From: Pseudomonas vlassakiae
Lineage (GTDB): Bacteria; Pseudomonadota; Gammaproteobacteria; Pseudomonadales; Pseudomonadaceae
Length of the DNA: 64,000 nucleotides
Direction of reading: 5' to 3'
NCBI RefSeq assembly: GCF_014269035.2
Contig: NZ_JABWRP020000005.1
Coordinates: 239,032-303,031 of the forward strand
In this document: piece by piece, positions 8,552-17,819 of the stretch
Numbering within the stretch: position 1 is the stretch's first letter
Layout of the letters: each line of letters starts with the position of its first letter
The notes under the pieces: model-generated
Told to the model about the DNA's origin: nothing
Seen by the model: only the letters and a program-made list of their open reading frames with translations
Database searches by the model: none
Position numbers and translations under genes: made by a program

Positions 8552-9463
8552 TCAGACCAGCACAATCCGCTGCCCACCCACATCCCGCGCATAGCGCTGC
8601 AGCACCTGCCGGCACACGCCGACCACCTCATCGACCAATGCCACCCCGGTCTGCCAGGCCACCACCAACTCCAGGCTCGGCGGTGGCTGCAATCCCTCCA
8701 GCAGCACCAGCTCACCCCGGCTCAATTCGGCATCGACCAACGCCGGTGGCAAGGCACCAATGCCGAACCCGTCACGCAACAACCGGGTAATCGCCGCCAC
8801 CGAGTTCACGCAGTTCAACCGCGGCGTCTCGGCACCGGCACTGTGCAGCAGGCTGAGCAGCTCCTGGTGCGGCCGGGAGTTCCTGGAAAAGGTCACGATG
8901 CGCTCGCGGCCCAGCTCAGTGAGCGAGGCGAAGTCGCGGTGGTACACGGAGCCGGCCGCCACCACCCAACCCATCGGGTAGCGCGCCAGGTCCTGGCTGC
9001 GGATCGATTGCTCGCGCAGCAGGTCGGTCTGCACGATCACGTCGAGAAAGCCCTTCTGCAACTGCTCGCGCAGGTTCAGTGCGGTGTCGGCGACCAGTTC
9101 GATCTCCACCTGCGGGTAGCGCTCGGTCAATTCCGCTACCAGCGCGCTCATCCAGGTGTGGATCACCGTGTCCATCACCCCGATGCGAATGTGCCCGACC
9201 TTCGTCCGATCGCTGTCGAGCGACTGCTTCATCGCTTTGGCCGTGTCGAGCATGCGCTCGGCGTACTCCAGCACTTTGCTGCCTTCCGGCGTCAGGCTGA
9301 CCCCGCGGGAGTCGCGCAGCAGCAGCTTCACGCCAAGGTCGGCCTCCAGCGCGGCGATGCGGCTGGACACCGAGGCCTGGGTGGTGAACAGCTTCTCCGC
9401 AGTCAGGCGGAAGCTCTTGAGCCGAGCGACCCAGACGAAGGTTTCGAGGAAGCGAAGGTTCAT
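8552..9463 (-). CDS. LysR family regulator of the pxp/MFS operon
   Basis: Predicted 303-residue LysR-type transcription regulator. The winged HTH lies at residues 2-60 (FLETFVWVARLKSFRLTAEK ... ASVSSRIAALEADLGVKLL), followed by the linker helix and an effector-binding domain of two alpha/beta lobes. The start is the ATG at 9463; the frame is open to 9892 but homology begins exactly at MNLRFLETF. It is divergent from the MFS gene, with a 129-bp shared region in which T-rich half-sites (TTTTTCTTGTTCC, GGTTTTTCTCG) could form its operator. The position argues that it senses 5-oxoproline or a related metabolite and controls the MFS-pxpABC operon; that is inference. Confidence 0.88.
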   Translation of the reverse strand: MNLRFLETFVWVARLKSFRLTAEKLFTTQASVSSRIAALEADLGVKLLLRDSRGVSLTPEGSKVLEYAERMLDTAKAMKQSLDSDRTKVGHIRIGVMDTVIHTWMSALVAELTERYPQVEIELVADTALNLREQLQKGFLDVIVQTDLLREQSIRSQDLARYPMGWVVAAGSVYHRDFASLTELGRERIVTFSRNSRPHQELLSLLHSAGAETPRLNCVNSVAAITRLLRDGFGIGALPPALVDAELSRGELVLLEGLQPPPSLELVVAWQTGVALVDEVVGVCRQVLQRYARDVGGQRIVLV

Positions 9464-9592
9464 GATCAGTTTTTCTTGTTCCAGACCGGCGGTTTTTCTC
9501 GTTGGACTCAGGCAGCACGGCCTCTGAACATGACGCCCAGGCCGCGACGCCCGACGTCGCCCGTAAAACAATACCAACAAGCCGAGGCAAGC

Positions 9593-10879
9593 ATGAACCC
9601 AAGCGGCGTGCAGCAGCAGGTGCAATCCCCCCCTTCGACCGGGCCGTTCGCCTGGTACCGCGACATCGACCACCAGCAGCGGCGCACATTCTGGAGCTGC
9701 AAGATCGGCTATGGCCTGGACGGCATGGACACCCAGATGCTCAGTTTCGTCATCCCGACCCTGATCATGCTGTGGGGCATCAGCACTGCCGAAGCCGGGC
9801 TGATCCACACCAGCACGCTGATTGCCTCGGCCATCGGTGGCTGGGTCGCCGGCATCCTCTCCGACCGCATCGGCCGCGTGCGCACCTTGCAATTGACGGT
9901 GCTGTGGTTCGCCTTTTTCACCTTCCTCTGCGGCTTTGCCCAGAACTACGACCAGCTGCTGATCGCCCGCACGTTGATGGGCTTTGGTTTCGGCGGCGAG
10001 TGGACCGCTGGCGCCGTGCTGATCGGTGAGGTCATCCGGGCCCAGGACCGTGGCAAGGCAGTGGGCATGGTGCAGTCGGGCTGGGCGCTGGGTTGGGGGC
10101 TGACAGCGGTCCTGTATGCGCTGCTATTCTCCTGGCTGCCGGCCGAGCAGGCCTGGCGTGCGCTGTTCCTGCTGGGGCTGGTGCCAGCGATCTTCGTGAT
10201 CTTCGTCCGTCGCCTGGTCAAGGACCCGGAGGTCTATCGCCAGGCCAAGGCCGAGGAAAAAGCCGAGGCGCCCTCGCATTTCTACGAGATCTTCGCCCCC
10301 GGCATGCTCTGGACCACCGTGCGCGCCTCGCTGCTGACCACTGGCGCTTTGGGTGGCTACTACGCCATCACCTCGTGGCTGCCGACGTTCCTCAAGAACG
10401 AGCGCGGCCTGAGCGTGCTCGGCACGGGCGGCTACCTGGCGATGGTGATCGTCGGGTCCTACATCGGTTATGTGGTCAGCGCGTACCTGTCCGACCTGCT
10501 GGGGCGCAAGAAGAACTTCATCCTGTTCGCGGTGGGCTCGTTCATCATCGTGCTGCTGTATACGCAGATGCCAGTCAGTGACGGCGTGATGCTGTGGCTC
10601 GGGTTCCCGCTGGGCTTCTTTGCTTCGGGCATCTTCAGTGGCATGGGCGCGTTTCTGACCGAACTGTTCCCGACCCGGGTGCGGGGTTCGGGGCAGGGCT
10701 TCTGCTACAACGTCGGCAAGGTCATCGCTGCACTGTTCCCGCTGCTGATCGGCATGCTCGGCGAAAAGATCCCTTTGGGCCTGGGTATCGGCGTGTTCTC
10801 TGCGGTGTCTTATGGGGTGGTGATCGTGGCGGCGCTGAGCCTGCCGGAAACCCGCGGCAAACAACTCCAGGCGCGCTAA
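9593..10879 (+). CDS. MFS transporter (aromatic acid/metabolite:H+ symporter type)
   Basis: Predicted 428-residue inner-membrane transporter with 12 transmembrane helices and a large loop between helices 6 and 7 (KDPEVYRQAKAEEKAEAPS). The conserved loop 2-3 motif is GILSDRIGRVRTL and its second-half counterpart is YLSDLLGRKKNF; LPETRGKQL ends the protein, as in the AAHS/sugar-porter branch. The start is the ATG at 9593 with GAGG seven bases upstream; the long upstream extension overlaps the LysR gene. It is the first gene of an operon with pxpA, pxpB and pxpC (9 bp, then 4-bp overlaps), so 5-oxoproline uptake is the likely role. Confidence 0.85.
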   Translation: MNPSGVQQQVQSPPSTGPFAWYRDIDHQQRRTFWSCKIGYGLDGMDTQMLSFVIPTLIMLWGISTAEAGLIHTSTLIASAIGGWVAGILSDRIGRVRTLQLTVLWFAFFTFLCGFAQNYDQLLIARTLMGFGFGGEWTAGAVLIGEVIRAQDRGKAVGMVQSGWALGWGLTAVLYALLFSWLPAEQAWRALFLLGLVPAIFVIFVRRLVKDPEVYRQAKAEEKAEAPSHFYEIFAPGMLWTTVRASLLTTGALGGYYAITSWLPTFLKNERGLSVLGTGGYLAMVIVGSYIGYVVSAYLSDLLGRKKNFILFAVGSFIIVLLYTQMPVSDGVMLWLGFPLGFFASGIFSGMGAFLTELFPTRVRGSGQGFCYNVGKVIAALFPLLIGMLGEKIPLGLGIGVFSAVSYGVVIVAALSLPETRGKQLQAR

Positions 10880-10888
10880 GGTAGGCCT

Positions 10889-11668
10889 ATGAACATCGAC
10901 ACGGGAGCACGTCAGGTGAAACCCCTGCTACTCAATTGCGACATGGGCGAAAGTTACGGCAGCTGGCACATGGGCCTGGATGCCGAAGTGATGCCTTATA
11001 TCGACTGCGCCAACATCGCCTGCGGCTACCACGCCGGCGACCCGGGCATCATGCGCCGCACCGTGGCCATGGCGCTGGAGCACGGCGTGACCGTCGGCGC
11101 GCACCCGGCCTATCCGGACCTGGTCGGCTTCGGCCGCCGCTCCATGGCCTGCAGCCCGGAAGAAATCCGCGATCTGCTGCATTACCAGATCGGTGCCCTG
11201 GACGGCATCTGCAAGGTGCTCGGCGGCCGCGTGGCCTATGTGAAGCCCCACGGCGCGTTGTACAACGACATGATGGCCGACCCGCTCAAGCTGCGCACCG
11301 TGCTGGAAGCCGTGGCGGCCTATGGCAGCGGCCTGCCGCTGATGCTCATGGCCACCGCCGACAACCGCGCGGCTCAGGCGCTGGGCGATGAAGTCGGCGT
11401 GCCGCTGTGGTTCGAAGCCTTTGCCGATCGCGCCTACACCGCCAGTGGTCACCTGGTGTCGCGGCGCCTGCCGGGCGCGGTGCACCATGACCCGGCACAG
11501 GTGGTCGAGCAGGCTTTGCGCCTGGCCCGCGGCGAAGCGCTGGTGGCGGCGGACGGCAGTGCGCTGAAACTGTTGGCCAGCACCCTCTGCGTGCATGGCG
11601 ACAACGACAGTTCGGTAGCCGCCGTGCGGCAGATCCGTCAGGCCCTCGATGCGCTGGAGGCGCGATGA
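10889..11668 (+). CDS. pxpA: 5-oxoprolinase subunit PxpA (LamB/YcsF)
   Basis: Predicted 259-residue LamB/YcsF-family TIM-barrel subunit of the prokaryotic ATP-dependent 5-oxoprolinase, which converts 5-oxoproline to glutamate together with PxpB and PxpC. Family motifs are clear: [10 protein letters not shown] (15-24), [12 protein letters not shown] (41-52), VGAHPAYPD (about 69-77) and [10 protein letters not shown]. The length is normal. It lies 9 bp after the MFS transporter gene and overlaps pxpB by 4 bp (ATGA), so translation is likely coupled. An alternative start would be VKPLLLNCD, but the ATG at 10889 has TAGG upstream and is accepted. Confidence 0.93.
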   Translation: MNIDTGARQVKPLLLNCDMGESYGSWHMGLDAEVMPYIDCANIACGYHAGDPGIMRRTVAMALEHGVTVGAHPAYPDLVGFGRRSMACSPEEIRDLLHYQIGALDGICKVLGGRVAYVKPHGALYNDMMADPLKLRTVLEAVAAYGSGLPLMLMATADNRAAQALGDEVGVPLWFEAFADRAYTASGHLVSRRLPGAVHHDPAQVVEQALRLARGEALVAADGSALKLLASTLCVHGDNDSSVAAVRQIRQALDALEAR

Positions 11669-12351
11669 AGCTGCGTATCGAAGTCGTGGCCATCGACAGC
11701 CTGATGGTGCGCCTGTTCGACCGTATCGACGAAGCCAACATGCCGTGGATGCTTGCCGCCAGCCAGCGCCTCAGTGCGGCGTTCGGCAAACACCTGGTGG
11801 ATCTGGTGCCGTCCTACACCACGCTGATGGTGCAGTTCGATCTACCGCCGCGTGAAGCGCGGGCGCTGATCAGCCAGGCGCTGGACGGGCTGCAGCCGGA
11901 CCCTGGCAGCGGTGGCCGGCAGCATGAAATCCCGGTGTGGTACGACGCCAGCGTCGGCCCGGAGCTGCCCGTGCTGGCAGCGCGCAGCGGGCTGAGCGAA
12001 GCCGAGGTGATCCGCCTGCACAGCGAACGCGAGTACCCGGTATTTGCCCTTGGCTTCGCCCCCGGCTTCGGCTTCATGGGGCTGGTCGACGAACGTCTGG
12101 CCAGCCCGAGGCTGAGCACCCCGCGCAAGCGCGTGGCGGCGGGCAGCGTGGGCATTGCCGAACGCCAGACGGCGGCTTACCCCGCGGTATCGCCGGGCGG
12201 CTGGAACCTGATCGGGCGCACACCGGTGCGCCTGTTCGACCGCGAACGCGAGGGCTACAGCCTGCTGCAACCGGGCGACCGGGTGCGCTTCGTGGCGGTG
12301 TCGCGTGACGAGTTCCTGGCCCTGGGCGGCGATGTGGAGGCGCAAGGATGA
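11665..12351 (+). CDS. pxpB: 5-oxoprolinase subunit PxpB (KipI-like)
   Basis: Predicted 228-residue subunit with the KipI/AHS1 fold. The conserved [10 protein letters not shown] motif is at residues 132-141 and the [23 protein letters not shown] block follows (151 onward), ending with a cyclophilin-like barrel. In B. subtilis the homologue was first described as a kinase inhibitor, but in this three-gene context the 5-oxoprolinase role is preferred. It overlaps both neighbours by 4 bp, showing tight translational coupling and a fixed subunit ratio. Confidence 0.92.
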   Translation: MKLRIEVVAIDSLMVRLFDRIDEANMPWMLAASQRLSAAFGKHLVDLVPSYTTLMVQFDLPPREARALISQALDGLQPDPGSGGRQHEIPVWYDASVGPELPVLAARSGLSEAEVIRLHSEREYPVFALGFAPGFGFMGLVDERLASPRLSTPRKRVAAGSVGIAERQTAAYPAVSPGGWNLIGRTPVRLFDREREGYSLLQPGDRVRFVAVSRDEFLALGGDVEAQG

Positions 12352-13265
12352 CGCGGTTGAAGATCGAAGCCAGTACTGCCCTGTGCCAAATGCAGGATGA
12401 CGGGCGTTTTGGCGTGCGCCACCTGGGCGTGACCCAGGGCGGGGCGCTGGATTGGGTGGCGATGCATTGGGCCAACTGGCTGCTGGGCAACCCGCTGGGT
12501 GCGCCGGTGGTCGAGGTGGCGCTGGGTGGCTTTGCGCTGGTGGCCGAGCAGGATTGTGTGCTGGCGCTGGCCGGGGCTGACCTGGATGCACGGGTGGATG
12601 AGCAGCCACTGCTGCCATGGCGCAGCTTCGTGCTGGCCAAAGGGCAGCGCTTGACCCTGAAGCAGCCAAAGCAAGGAGTACGGGTGTACCTGGCCGCCCC
12701 GGGCGGGTTCCAGGGTGAAGATGTGCTGGGCAGCTGTGCCACGGTGGTGCGCGAGGGGCTGGGTGGTATCGATGGACGGGGTTCAGCACTTGGCAAAGGG
12801 CAAACGCTCACTTTTGCCGGTGGTTTGCCGGCTTTGCGTGAGGTGCCGGCGGCCATGTGCCCGCGCTACGTGGCAAAACCTGTGCTCGACCTGGTGATGG
12901 GTGCGCAGATCGGTGATTTCAGCGGGACCAGCCTGTTTGAAGCGTTCAACCGTGACTGGACGCTGGACAGCCGGGCCGATCGCATGGGGATCCGTTTGCT
13001 GGGGCCAGAGCTGGTCTACCAGGGGGCGCCAATGATTTCCGAAGGGATTCCGTTGGGGGCGGTGCAGGTGCCGCCGGATGGGCAGCCGATCGTGCTGCTC
13101 AATGATCGGCAGACCATTGGCGGCTATCCGCGGCTGGGGGCGTTGACGCCGTTGGCGTTGGCCCAGCTGGCGCAGTGCATGCCAGGTGCAGTGGTGCGAT
13201 TCAGGGCCGTGGTGCAGGAGGAGGCCTGGCGGGAGCAGCAGGCATTTCTGGGGCGTTGGTTGTAA
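12348..13265 (+). CDS. pxpC: 5-oxoprolinase subunit PxpC (KipA-like)
   Basis: Predicted 305-residue AHS2/KipA-type subunit, the third component of the 5-oxoprolinase complex and homologous to part of biotin-dependent urea carboxylases. Markers are DGRFGVRHLGVTQGGALD near the start, the GNP (residues 45-47) and EVALGG segment, and SRADRMGIRLLGPE around 205-218 with the closing DRQTIGGYPRLG. It starts inside the end of pxpB (ATGA overlap) and is the last operon gene, followed at once by a strong hairpin. Confidence 0.92.
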   Translation: MTRLKIEASTALCQMQDDGRFGVRHLGVTQGGALDWVAMHWANWLLGNPLGAPVVEVALGGFALVAEQDCVLALAGADLDARVDEQPLLPWRSFVLAKGQRLTLKQPKQGVRVYLAAPGGFQGEDVLGSCATVVREGLGGIDGRGSALGKGQTLTFAGGLPALREVPAAMCPRYVAKPVLDLVMGAQIGDFSGTSLFEAFNRDWTLDSRADRMGIRLLGPELVYQGAPMISEGIPLGAVQVPPDGQPIVLLNDRQTIGGYPRLGALTPLALAQLAQCMPGAVVRFRAVVQEEAWREQQAFLGRWL

Positions 13266-13270
13266 GGCTA

Positions 13271-13306
13271 CCGGCCCTTTCGCGGGAAAGACCGCGAAAG
13301 GGCCGG
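13271..13306 (+). terminator. Hairpin ending the pxp operon
   Basis: A 15-bp perfect stem (CCGGCCCTTTCGCGG and its complement) with a 6-base loop sits 5 bp after the pxpC stop. The VWA gene ends 12 bp further on the other strand, so the hairpin can serve both convergent units. It resembles half of a REP pair. Confidence 0.7.
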
Positions 13307-13317
13307 GCCTGGCAACC

Positions 13318-14496
13318 TCATTTGGACAGGTAACGCATCCCGTCTTCCAACCCCTGCAAGGTCAGCGGATACATCTTGTCCTCGATCAGATCTCGCACCA
13401 GATGGGTCGAAGCGGTGTAGTCCCAGGCCTGCTTGGGATACGGGTTGATCCAGATGATCTTCCTGAATTTCTCCATGAAGCGCTGCATCCACACATACCC
13501 GGCTTCTTCGTTCCAGTGCTCGACGCTGCCCCCTGGTTGGGTGATCTCGTACGGCGCCATGGCCGCATCACCGACGAACACCACTTTGTAGTCATCGCCG
13601 TACTTGTGCAGCAGGTCGAAGGTGGAGAAGCGCTCGGAGGTGCGGCGCAGGTTGTTCTTCCACACCGATTCGTACACGAAGTTGTGGAAGTAGTAGTACT
13701 CCAGGTGCTTGAACTCGGTCTTGCAGGCTGAGAACAGCTCTTCGCAGACCTTGACGTGGGCGTCCATCGAACCGCCGATGTCGAACAGCAACAGCAGTTT
13801 CACCGTGTTGCGCCGTTCCGGGCGCATCTGGATGTTCAGCAGGCCGGCGTCACGGGCGGTGTGGTCGATGGTGCCGTCGATGTCGAGCTCTTCGGCGGCA
13901 CCTTCGCGGGCGAACTTGCGCAGGCGGCGCAGGGCCAGCTTGATGTTGCGCGTACCCAGCTCGACCTGATCGTCGAGGTTCTTGTACTCGCGCTGGTCCC
14001 AGACCTTGACCGCCTTGCCCTGGCGCTTGCCGGCCTCGCCGACGCGGATGCCTTCGGGGTTGAAGCCGCCCGAGCCGAACGGGCTGGTGCCACCGGTGCC
14101 GATCCATTTGTTGCCACCGGCGTGGCGTTCCTTCTGCTCTTCGAGGCGCTTCTTGAATTCCTCGATGAGTTTGTCCAGGCCGCCCAGCGACTGGATCTGT
14201 GCGCGTTCCTCGTCGGTCAGCGAGCGCTCGAATTCCTTGCGCAGCCATTCATCGGGAATCAGCGCCTCAATGTGCCGGTCGAGGTTTTCCAGGCCCTTGA
14301 AGTAGGCGGCGAACGCGCGGTCGAACTTGTCGAAGTGGCGCTCGTCCTTTACCAGGATGGCACGGGCCAGATAGTAGAAGGCGTCCATGTCGGCGAACAC
14401 CACGCCTTTTTGCAGGGCGTGATGCAGGTCGAGCAGTTCGCGCACCGAAACCGGTACCTTGGCCGCACGCATTTCATTGAACAGGTTGAGCAGCAT
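13318..14496 (-). CDS. VWA domain protein (CoxE-like), partner of MoxR
   Basis: Predicted 392-residue cytoplasmic protein. A helical N-terminal half with a charged segment (FKKRLEEQKERHAGGNK) is followed by a Gly-rich linker and a von Willebrand A domain from about residue 232. Its MIDAS reads D239-I-G-G-S243, so the second MIDAS position is Gly rather than Ser, a variation common in CoxE-like proteins. It lies 13 bp after the MoxR ATPase gene in the same direction. MoxR/VWA pairs act as chaperone-like systems for metal-cofactor insertion or complex assembly; the client here is unknown. Confidence 0.85.
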   Translation of the reverse strand: MLLNLFNEMRAAKVPVSVRELLDLHHALQKGVVFADMDAFYYLARAILVKDERHFDKFDRAFAAYFKGLENLDRHIEALIPDEWLRKEFERSLTDEERAQIQSLGGLDKLIEEFKKRLEEQKERHAGGNKWIGTGGTSPFGSGGFNPEGIRVGEAGKRQGKAVKVWDQREYKNLDDQVELGTRNIKLALRRLRKFAREGAAEELDIDGTIDHTARDAGLLNIQMRPERRNTVKLLLLFDIGGSMDAHVKVCEELFSACKTEFKHLEYYYFHNFVYESVWKNNLRRTSERFSTFDLLHKYGDDYKVVFVGDAAMAPYEITQPGGSVEHWNEEAGYVWMQRFMEKFRKIIWINPYPKQAWDYTASTHLVRDLIEDKMYPLTLQGLEDGMRYLSK

Positions 14497-14509
14497 GGCC
14501 CGGCTCCTG

Positions 14510-15355
14510 TCAGCGGTTGCCGCGCCGGCTCATGAAGGCCAGGCGCTCGAGCAGTTGCACGTCCTGCTCGTTCTTCACCAGGGCGCCGGCCAGCGGCGGG
14601 ATGGCCTTGGTCGGGTCGCGTTCGCGCAGCACGGCTTCGCCGATGTTGTCGGCCATCAGCAGCTTGAGCCAGTCGACAAGTTCGGAAGTGGAGGGCTTTT
14701 TCTTCAGGCCCGGCACCTTGCGTACATCGAAGAACACGTCCAGTGCCTCGCTGACCAGCGACTGGCTGATGTTCGGGTAGTGCACGTCGACGATCTGCTG
14801 CAGGGTGCTGCGGTCAGGGAAGGCGATGTAGTGGAAGAAGCAGCGGCGCAGGAAGGCGTCGGGCAGCTCCTTTTCGTTGTTGGAGGTGATGATGATGATC
14901 GGGCGCTGCTTGGCCTTGATGGTCTCGTCGATTTCGTAGACGTAGAACTCCATCTTGTCGAGTTCCTGCAGCAGGTCGTTGGGGAACTCGATGTCGGCCT
15001 TGTCGATCTCGTCGATCAGCAGGATTACCCGCTCGTCGGCCTCGAAGGCCTCCCACAGCTTGCCTTTCTTCAGGTAATTGCGCACGTCGTGGACCTTGTC
15101 CACACCCAGCTGCGAGTCGCGCAGGCGGCTGACCGCGTCGTACTCGTAGAGGCCTTGGTGGGCCTTGGTGGTGGACTTGATGTGCCAGGTGATCAGGCGT
15201 GCGCCGAACGAGGCCGCGAGTTGCTCGGCGAGCATGGTCTTGCCGGTGCCGGGCTCGCCCTTGACCAGCAGCGGGCGTTCGAGGGTGATGGCCGCGTTCA
15301 CCGCCAGTTTCAGGTCGTCTGTGGCGACGTAGTCGCGGGTGCCTTCGAACTTCAT
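14510..15355 (-). CDS. MoxR family AAA+ ATPase
   Basis: Predicted 281-residue AAA+ ATPase of the MoxR/APE2220-like group. Walker A is G33-E-P-G-T-G-K-T40, Walker B is ILLIDEID (111-118), followed by sensor 1 ITSNNEKELPDAFLRRC and the arginine-finger region FLRRCFFHYIAFPD. The ATG at 15355 is chosen over the in-frame ATG at 15391 because it has AGAGGA eight bases upstream and starts at the conserved MKFEGTRDYVATDDL. Its gene precedes the VWA gene and the two should be co-transcribed and form one complex. Confidence 0.9.
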   Translation of the reverse strand: MKFEGTRDYVATDDLKLAVNAAITLERPLLVKGEPGTGKTMLAEQLAASFGARLITWHIKSTTKAHQGLYEYDAVSRLRDSQLGVDKVHDVRNYLKKGKLWEAFEADERVILLIDEIDKADIEFPNDLLQELDKMEFYVYEIDETIKAKQRPIIIITSNNEKELPDAFLRRCFFHYIAFPDRSTLQQIVDVHYPNISQSLVSEALDVFFDVRKVPGLKKKPSTSELVDWLKLLMADNIGEAVLRERDPTKAIPPLAGALVKNEQDVQLLERLAFMSRRGNR

Positions 15356-15465
15356 GGGTCTGTCCTCTGCAGGGTGCCTATAGTTTGCCAACGACTATAA
15401 CGCGGGCCCAGGCAGCTGGAAACGCAGACCGGGTATTCAGTCCCTGAATGGCCCGTCACGAAAAA

Positions 15466-16539
15466 TCAGTCAGTCTTGGGTGGGGGTTGTTCATAACGTG
15501 CATTGAACGCCTCGATGAAACCGTTGCGCAGTATCTGCAAGAACGCCTCGAAACCACTGATGTTCTGCTGGTGCACACTGCCGCTGAGCTCGACGCGGGT
15601 GGCGAACTGGTTTTTCGGCTGGTTCTTCAACACGGTCTCGGTGGCACCTACCACCGCTTCCCAGACCGAGCGGAAAAACCCTTTGTCCTTTTCCTCCACG
15701 TCCTGCTGCCAGTCGAATACATCGACATCGCGCAGCAGCGGCTTGATGTAGCCATTGAGCCTGCCATTCTCGGCCTGGGCCTCGATCACGACATCCCCGT
15801 GCCCGGCATTGAAATCGAACTTGCCGTAGGCGCTGGCGAAGTCATTGAGCCGGCGCAATTCGATGCCGGTGGCACGCAGCCGGAACTCGAAATCATCGAA
15901 ATCGCTGAACGGGTCGAAGGTGGCGCGGCTTTCCACCTTGGCGTCCCCGGCGATCAGCGCAGTCCCGTCGAAACTGGCATCGCGTCGGCCTTTTTCGTCG
16001 CGCACATTGGTCAGGTTGCGGATATCGGCGTTCAGCTGCGTGGCTTTCAGGTCGACCCGTGGCGTGGAGTTGAAATTGCGAAAGGTCAAGGTACCGTTTT
16101 CGACGTGCACCTCGTTCAGGGTGATGGGCAGCAGCTTGTCCAGCTGCTGGCGCCAATCGGTGCCCTGACCCGTCTGCGAGGCCTGTTTGCTGCCGCCGTC
16201 GACAAAGTTGAGCACGGGGCGGGCGAACGCCACCTTGGCCACCACGGCTTTGTCATAGATCAGCGAATGCCAGCTCACCGACAGGTCGATCAACGGTGCC
16301 TCCAGGAACGGAACCGGCACCTTGCCGCTGGTCTTGACGATTTTCAGGCCGTTGATCTGATAGGCGCCGCGCCACCAGGCCAGGTCGACATCCGTGACCT
16401 GGCCACGGTATTCGCCCATGTCGGCCAGTTTGTCGTTGAGGTAGTCGCGCACCAGGTAGGGCAGGGCAACATGCAGTGCCACCAATAGCACGACCAAGCT
16501 GGCCAGGCCGATCAACGGCCAGCGATAGCGAGCTTTCAT
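15466..16539 (-). CDS. DUF748-type AsmA-like envelope protein
   Basis: Predicted 357-residue protein with one N-terminal membrane anchor (residues about 6-26) and a periplasmic region rich in beta strands. The early [13 protein letters not shown] segment and later repeated I-x-L/L-x-A-T strands are typical of DUF748, a short relative of AsmA proteins that span or bridge the envelope. The ATG at 16539 has GGAGA nine bases upstream; the longer TTG start is unlikely. It is divergent from cysK with a 133-bp gap. Its role in lipid transport is inference from the AsmA family. Confidence 0.72.
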   Translation of the reverse strand: MKARYRWPLIGLASLVVLLVALHVALPYLVRDYLNDKLADMGEYRGQVTDVDLAWWRGAYQINGLKIVKTSGKVPVPFLEAPLIDLSVSWHSLIYDKAVVAKVAFARPVLNFVDGGSKQASQTGQGTDWRQQLDKLLPITLNEVHVENGTLTFRNFNSTPRVDLKATQLNADIRNLTNVRDEKGRRDASFDGTALIAGDAKVESRATFDPFSDFDDFEFRLRATGIELRRLNDFASAYGKFDFNAGHGDVVIEAQAENGRLNGYIKPLLRDVDVFDWQQDVEEKDKGFFRSVWEAVVGATETVLKNQPKNQFATRVELSGSVHQQNISGFEAFLQILRNGFIEAFNARYEQPPPKTD

Positions 16540-16672
16540 CGCAGGGTTCTCCAAAGCCGGTCGAGCGGTTGACCACGCCGCGCCTGGCTTGGTTCGAACG
16601 GGCTTTACGGGGTGCCGGGGCAGGCTTACCCTTGAGGTCTTTCCCTGCTCTTTTCATGTCAAGGACCCTGCC

Positions 16673-17647
16673 ATGAGCCGTATCTACGCAGACAACGCCC
16701 ATTCCATCGGCAATACGCCGCTGGTACAGATCAACCGCATCGCCCCGCGCGGGGTGACGATCCTGGCCAAGATCGAAGGGCGCAACCCGGGCTACTCGGT
16801 CAAGTGCCGGATCGGCGCGAACATGGTCTGGGATGCCGAGAGCAGCGGCAAACTCAAGCCGGGCATGACCATCGTCGAGCCGACTTCGGGCAACACCGGT
16901 ATCGGCCTGGCGTTCGTCGCCGCCGCCCGTGGCTACAAGCTGATCCTGACCATGCCAGCCTCGATGAGCCTGGAGCGCCGCAAGGTGCTCAAGGCGCTGG
17001 GTGCAGAGCTGGTGCTGACCGAGCCGGCCAAGGGCATGAAGGGCGCCATCGAGAAGGCCAACGAAATCGTGGCGTCCGACCCTGCCCGGTACTTCCTGCC
17101 GGGCCAGTTCGACAACCCGGCCAACCCGGCGATCCACGAGAAGACCACCGGGCCGGAGATCTGGAACGACACCGACGGCGCCGTCGACGTGCTGGTTGCC
17201 GGCGTGGGTACCGGTGGCACCATTACCGGCGTGTCGCGCTACATCAAGCACACCCAGGGCAAGTCGATCCTGTCGGTGGCAGTGGAACCTGTGGCTTCGC
17301 CGCTGATCAGCCAGACCCTGGCCGGTGAAGAGCTCAAGCCCAGCCCGCACAAGATCCAAGGCATCGGCGCCGGTTTCGTGCCGAAAAACCTCGACCTGTC
17401 GATTGTCGACCAGGTCGAGACCGTGACGGATGAGGAGTCCAAAGCCATGGCCATTCGCCTGATGCAGGAAGAAGGCATCCTCTGCGGTATTTCCTGTGGC
17501 GCGGCGATGGCAGCCGCGGTGCGTCTGGCCGAAAAACCGGAGATGCAAGGTAAGACCATCGTCGTAATCCTGCCCGACTCGGGCGAGCGCTACCTGTCCA
17601 GCATGCTGTTCAGCGACCTGTTCAGCGAGCAGGAAAACCAGCAGTAA
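16673..17647 (+). CDS. cysK: Cysteine synthase A (O-acetylserine sulfhydrylase)
   Basis: Predicted 324-residue PLP enzyme making L-cysteine from O-acetylserine and sulfide. The PLP lysine is K44 in [10 protein letters not shown], the substrate loop is [12 protein letters not shown] (69-80), the phosphate-binding loop is [10 protein letters not shown] and the C-terminal [13 protein letters not shown] matches CysK rather than CysM, which is shorter. ATG at 16673 follows a modest AAGGA at 16661. An upstream open stretch to 16589 lacks homology. A hairpin lies 68 bp after the stop. Confidence 0.93.
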   Translation: MSRIYADNAHSIGNTPLVQINRIAPRGVTILAKIEGRNPGYSVKCRIGANMVWDAESSGKLKPGMTIVEPTSGNTGIGLAFVAAARGYKLILTMPASMSLERRKVLKALGAELVLTEPAKGMKGAIEKANEIVASDPARYFLPGQFDNPANPAIHEKTTGPEIWNDTDGAVDVLVAGVGTGGTITGVSRYIKHTQGKSILSVAVEPVASPLISQTLAGEELKPSPHKIQGIGAGFVPKNLDLSIVDQVETVTDEESKAMAIRLMQEEGILCGISCGAAMAAAVRLAEKPEMQGKTIVVILPDSGERYLSSMLFSDLFSEQENQQ

Positions 17648-17714
17648 TCGGCCCTGCCGCTGACCCGGCGCAACATTCGGCGGCCTGGTTCATTGCAAAA
17701 TCTTCATGAGTGAG

Positions 17715-17747
17715 ATCCCGCCCGGGTTGTTTTTACCAGGGCGGGAT
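17715..17747 (+). terminator. Hairpin downstream of cysK
   Basis: ATCCCGCCC and GGGCGGGAT form a 9-bp stem around a T-rich loop (GGTTGTTTTTACCA). There is no U-tail, so it may act with Rho or only stabilise the 3' end. Confidence 0.45.
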
Positions 17748-17819
17748 GGGTTTATGATGGCCGGATGATTTTTCTGGGAGCTGGCAGCGCTGGCCTGCTC
17801 CCACTCCAAGGAGTGTTGC

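Noticed and set aside
9709..10029. Alternative frames within the MFS gene
   Set aside because: Shadow frames of the transporter with no ribosome site or domain.
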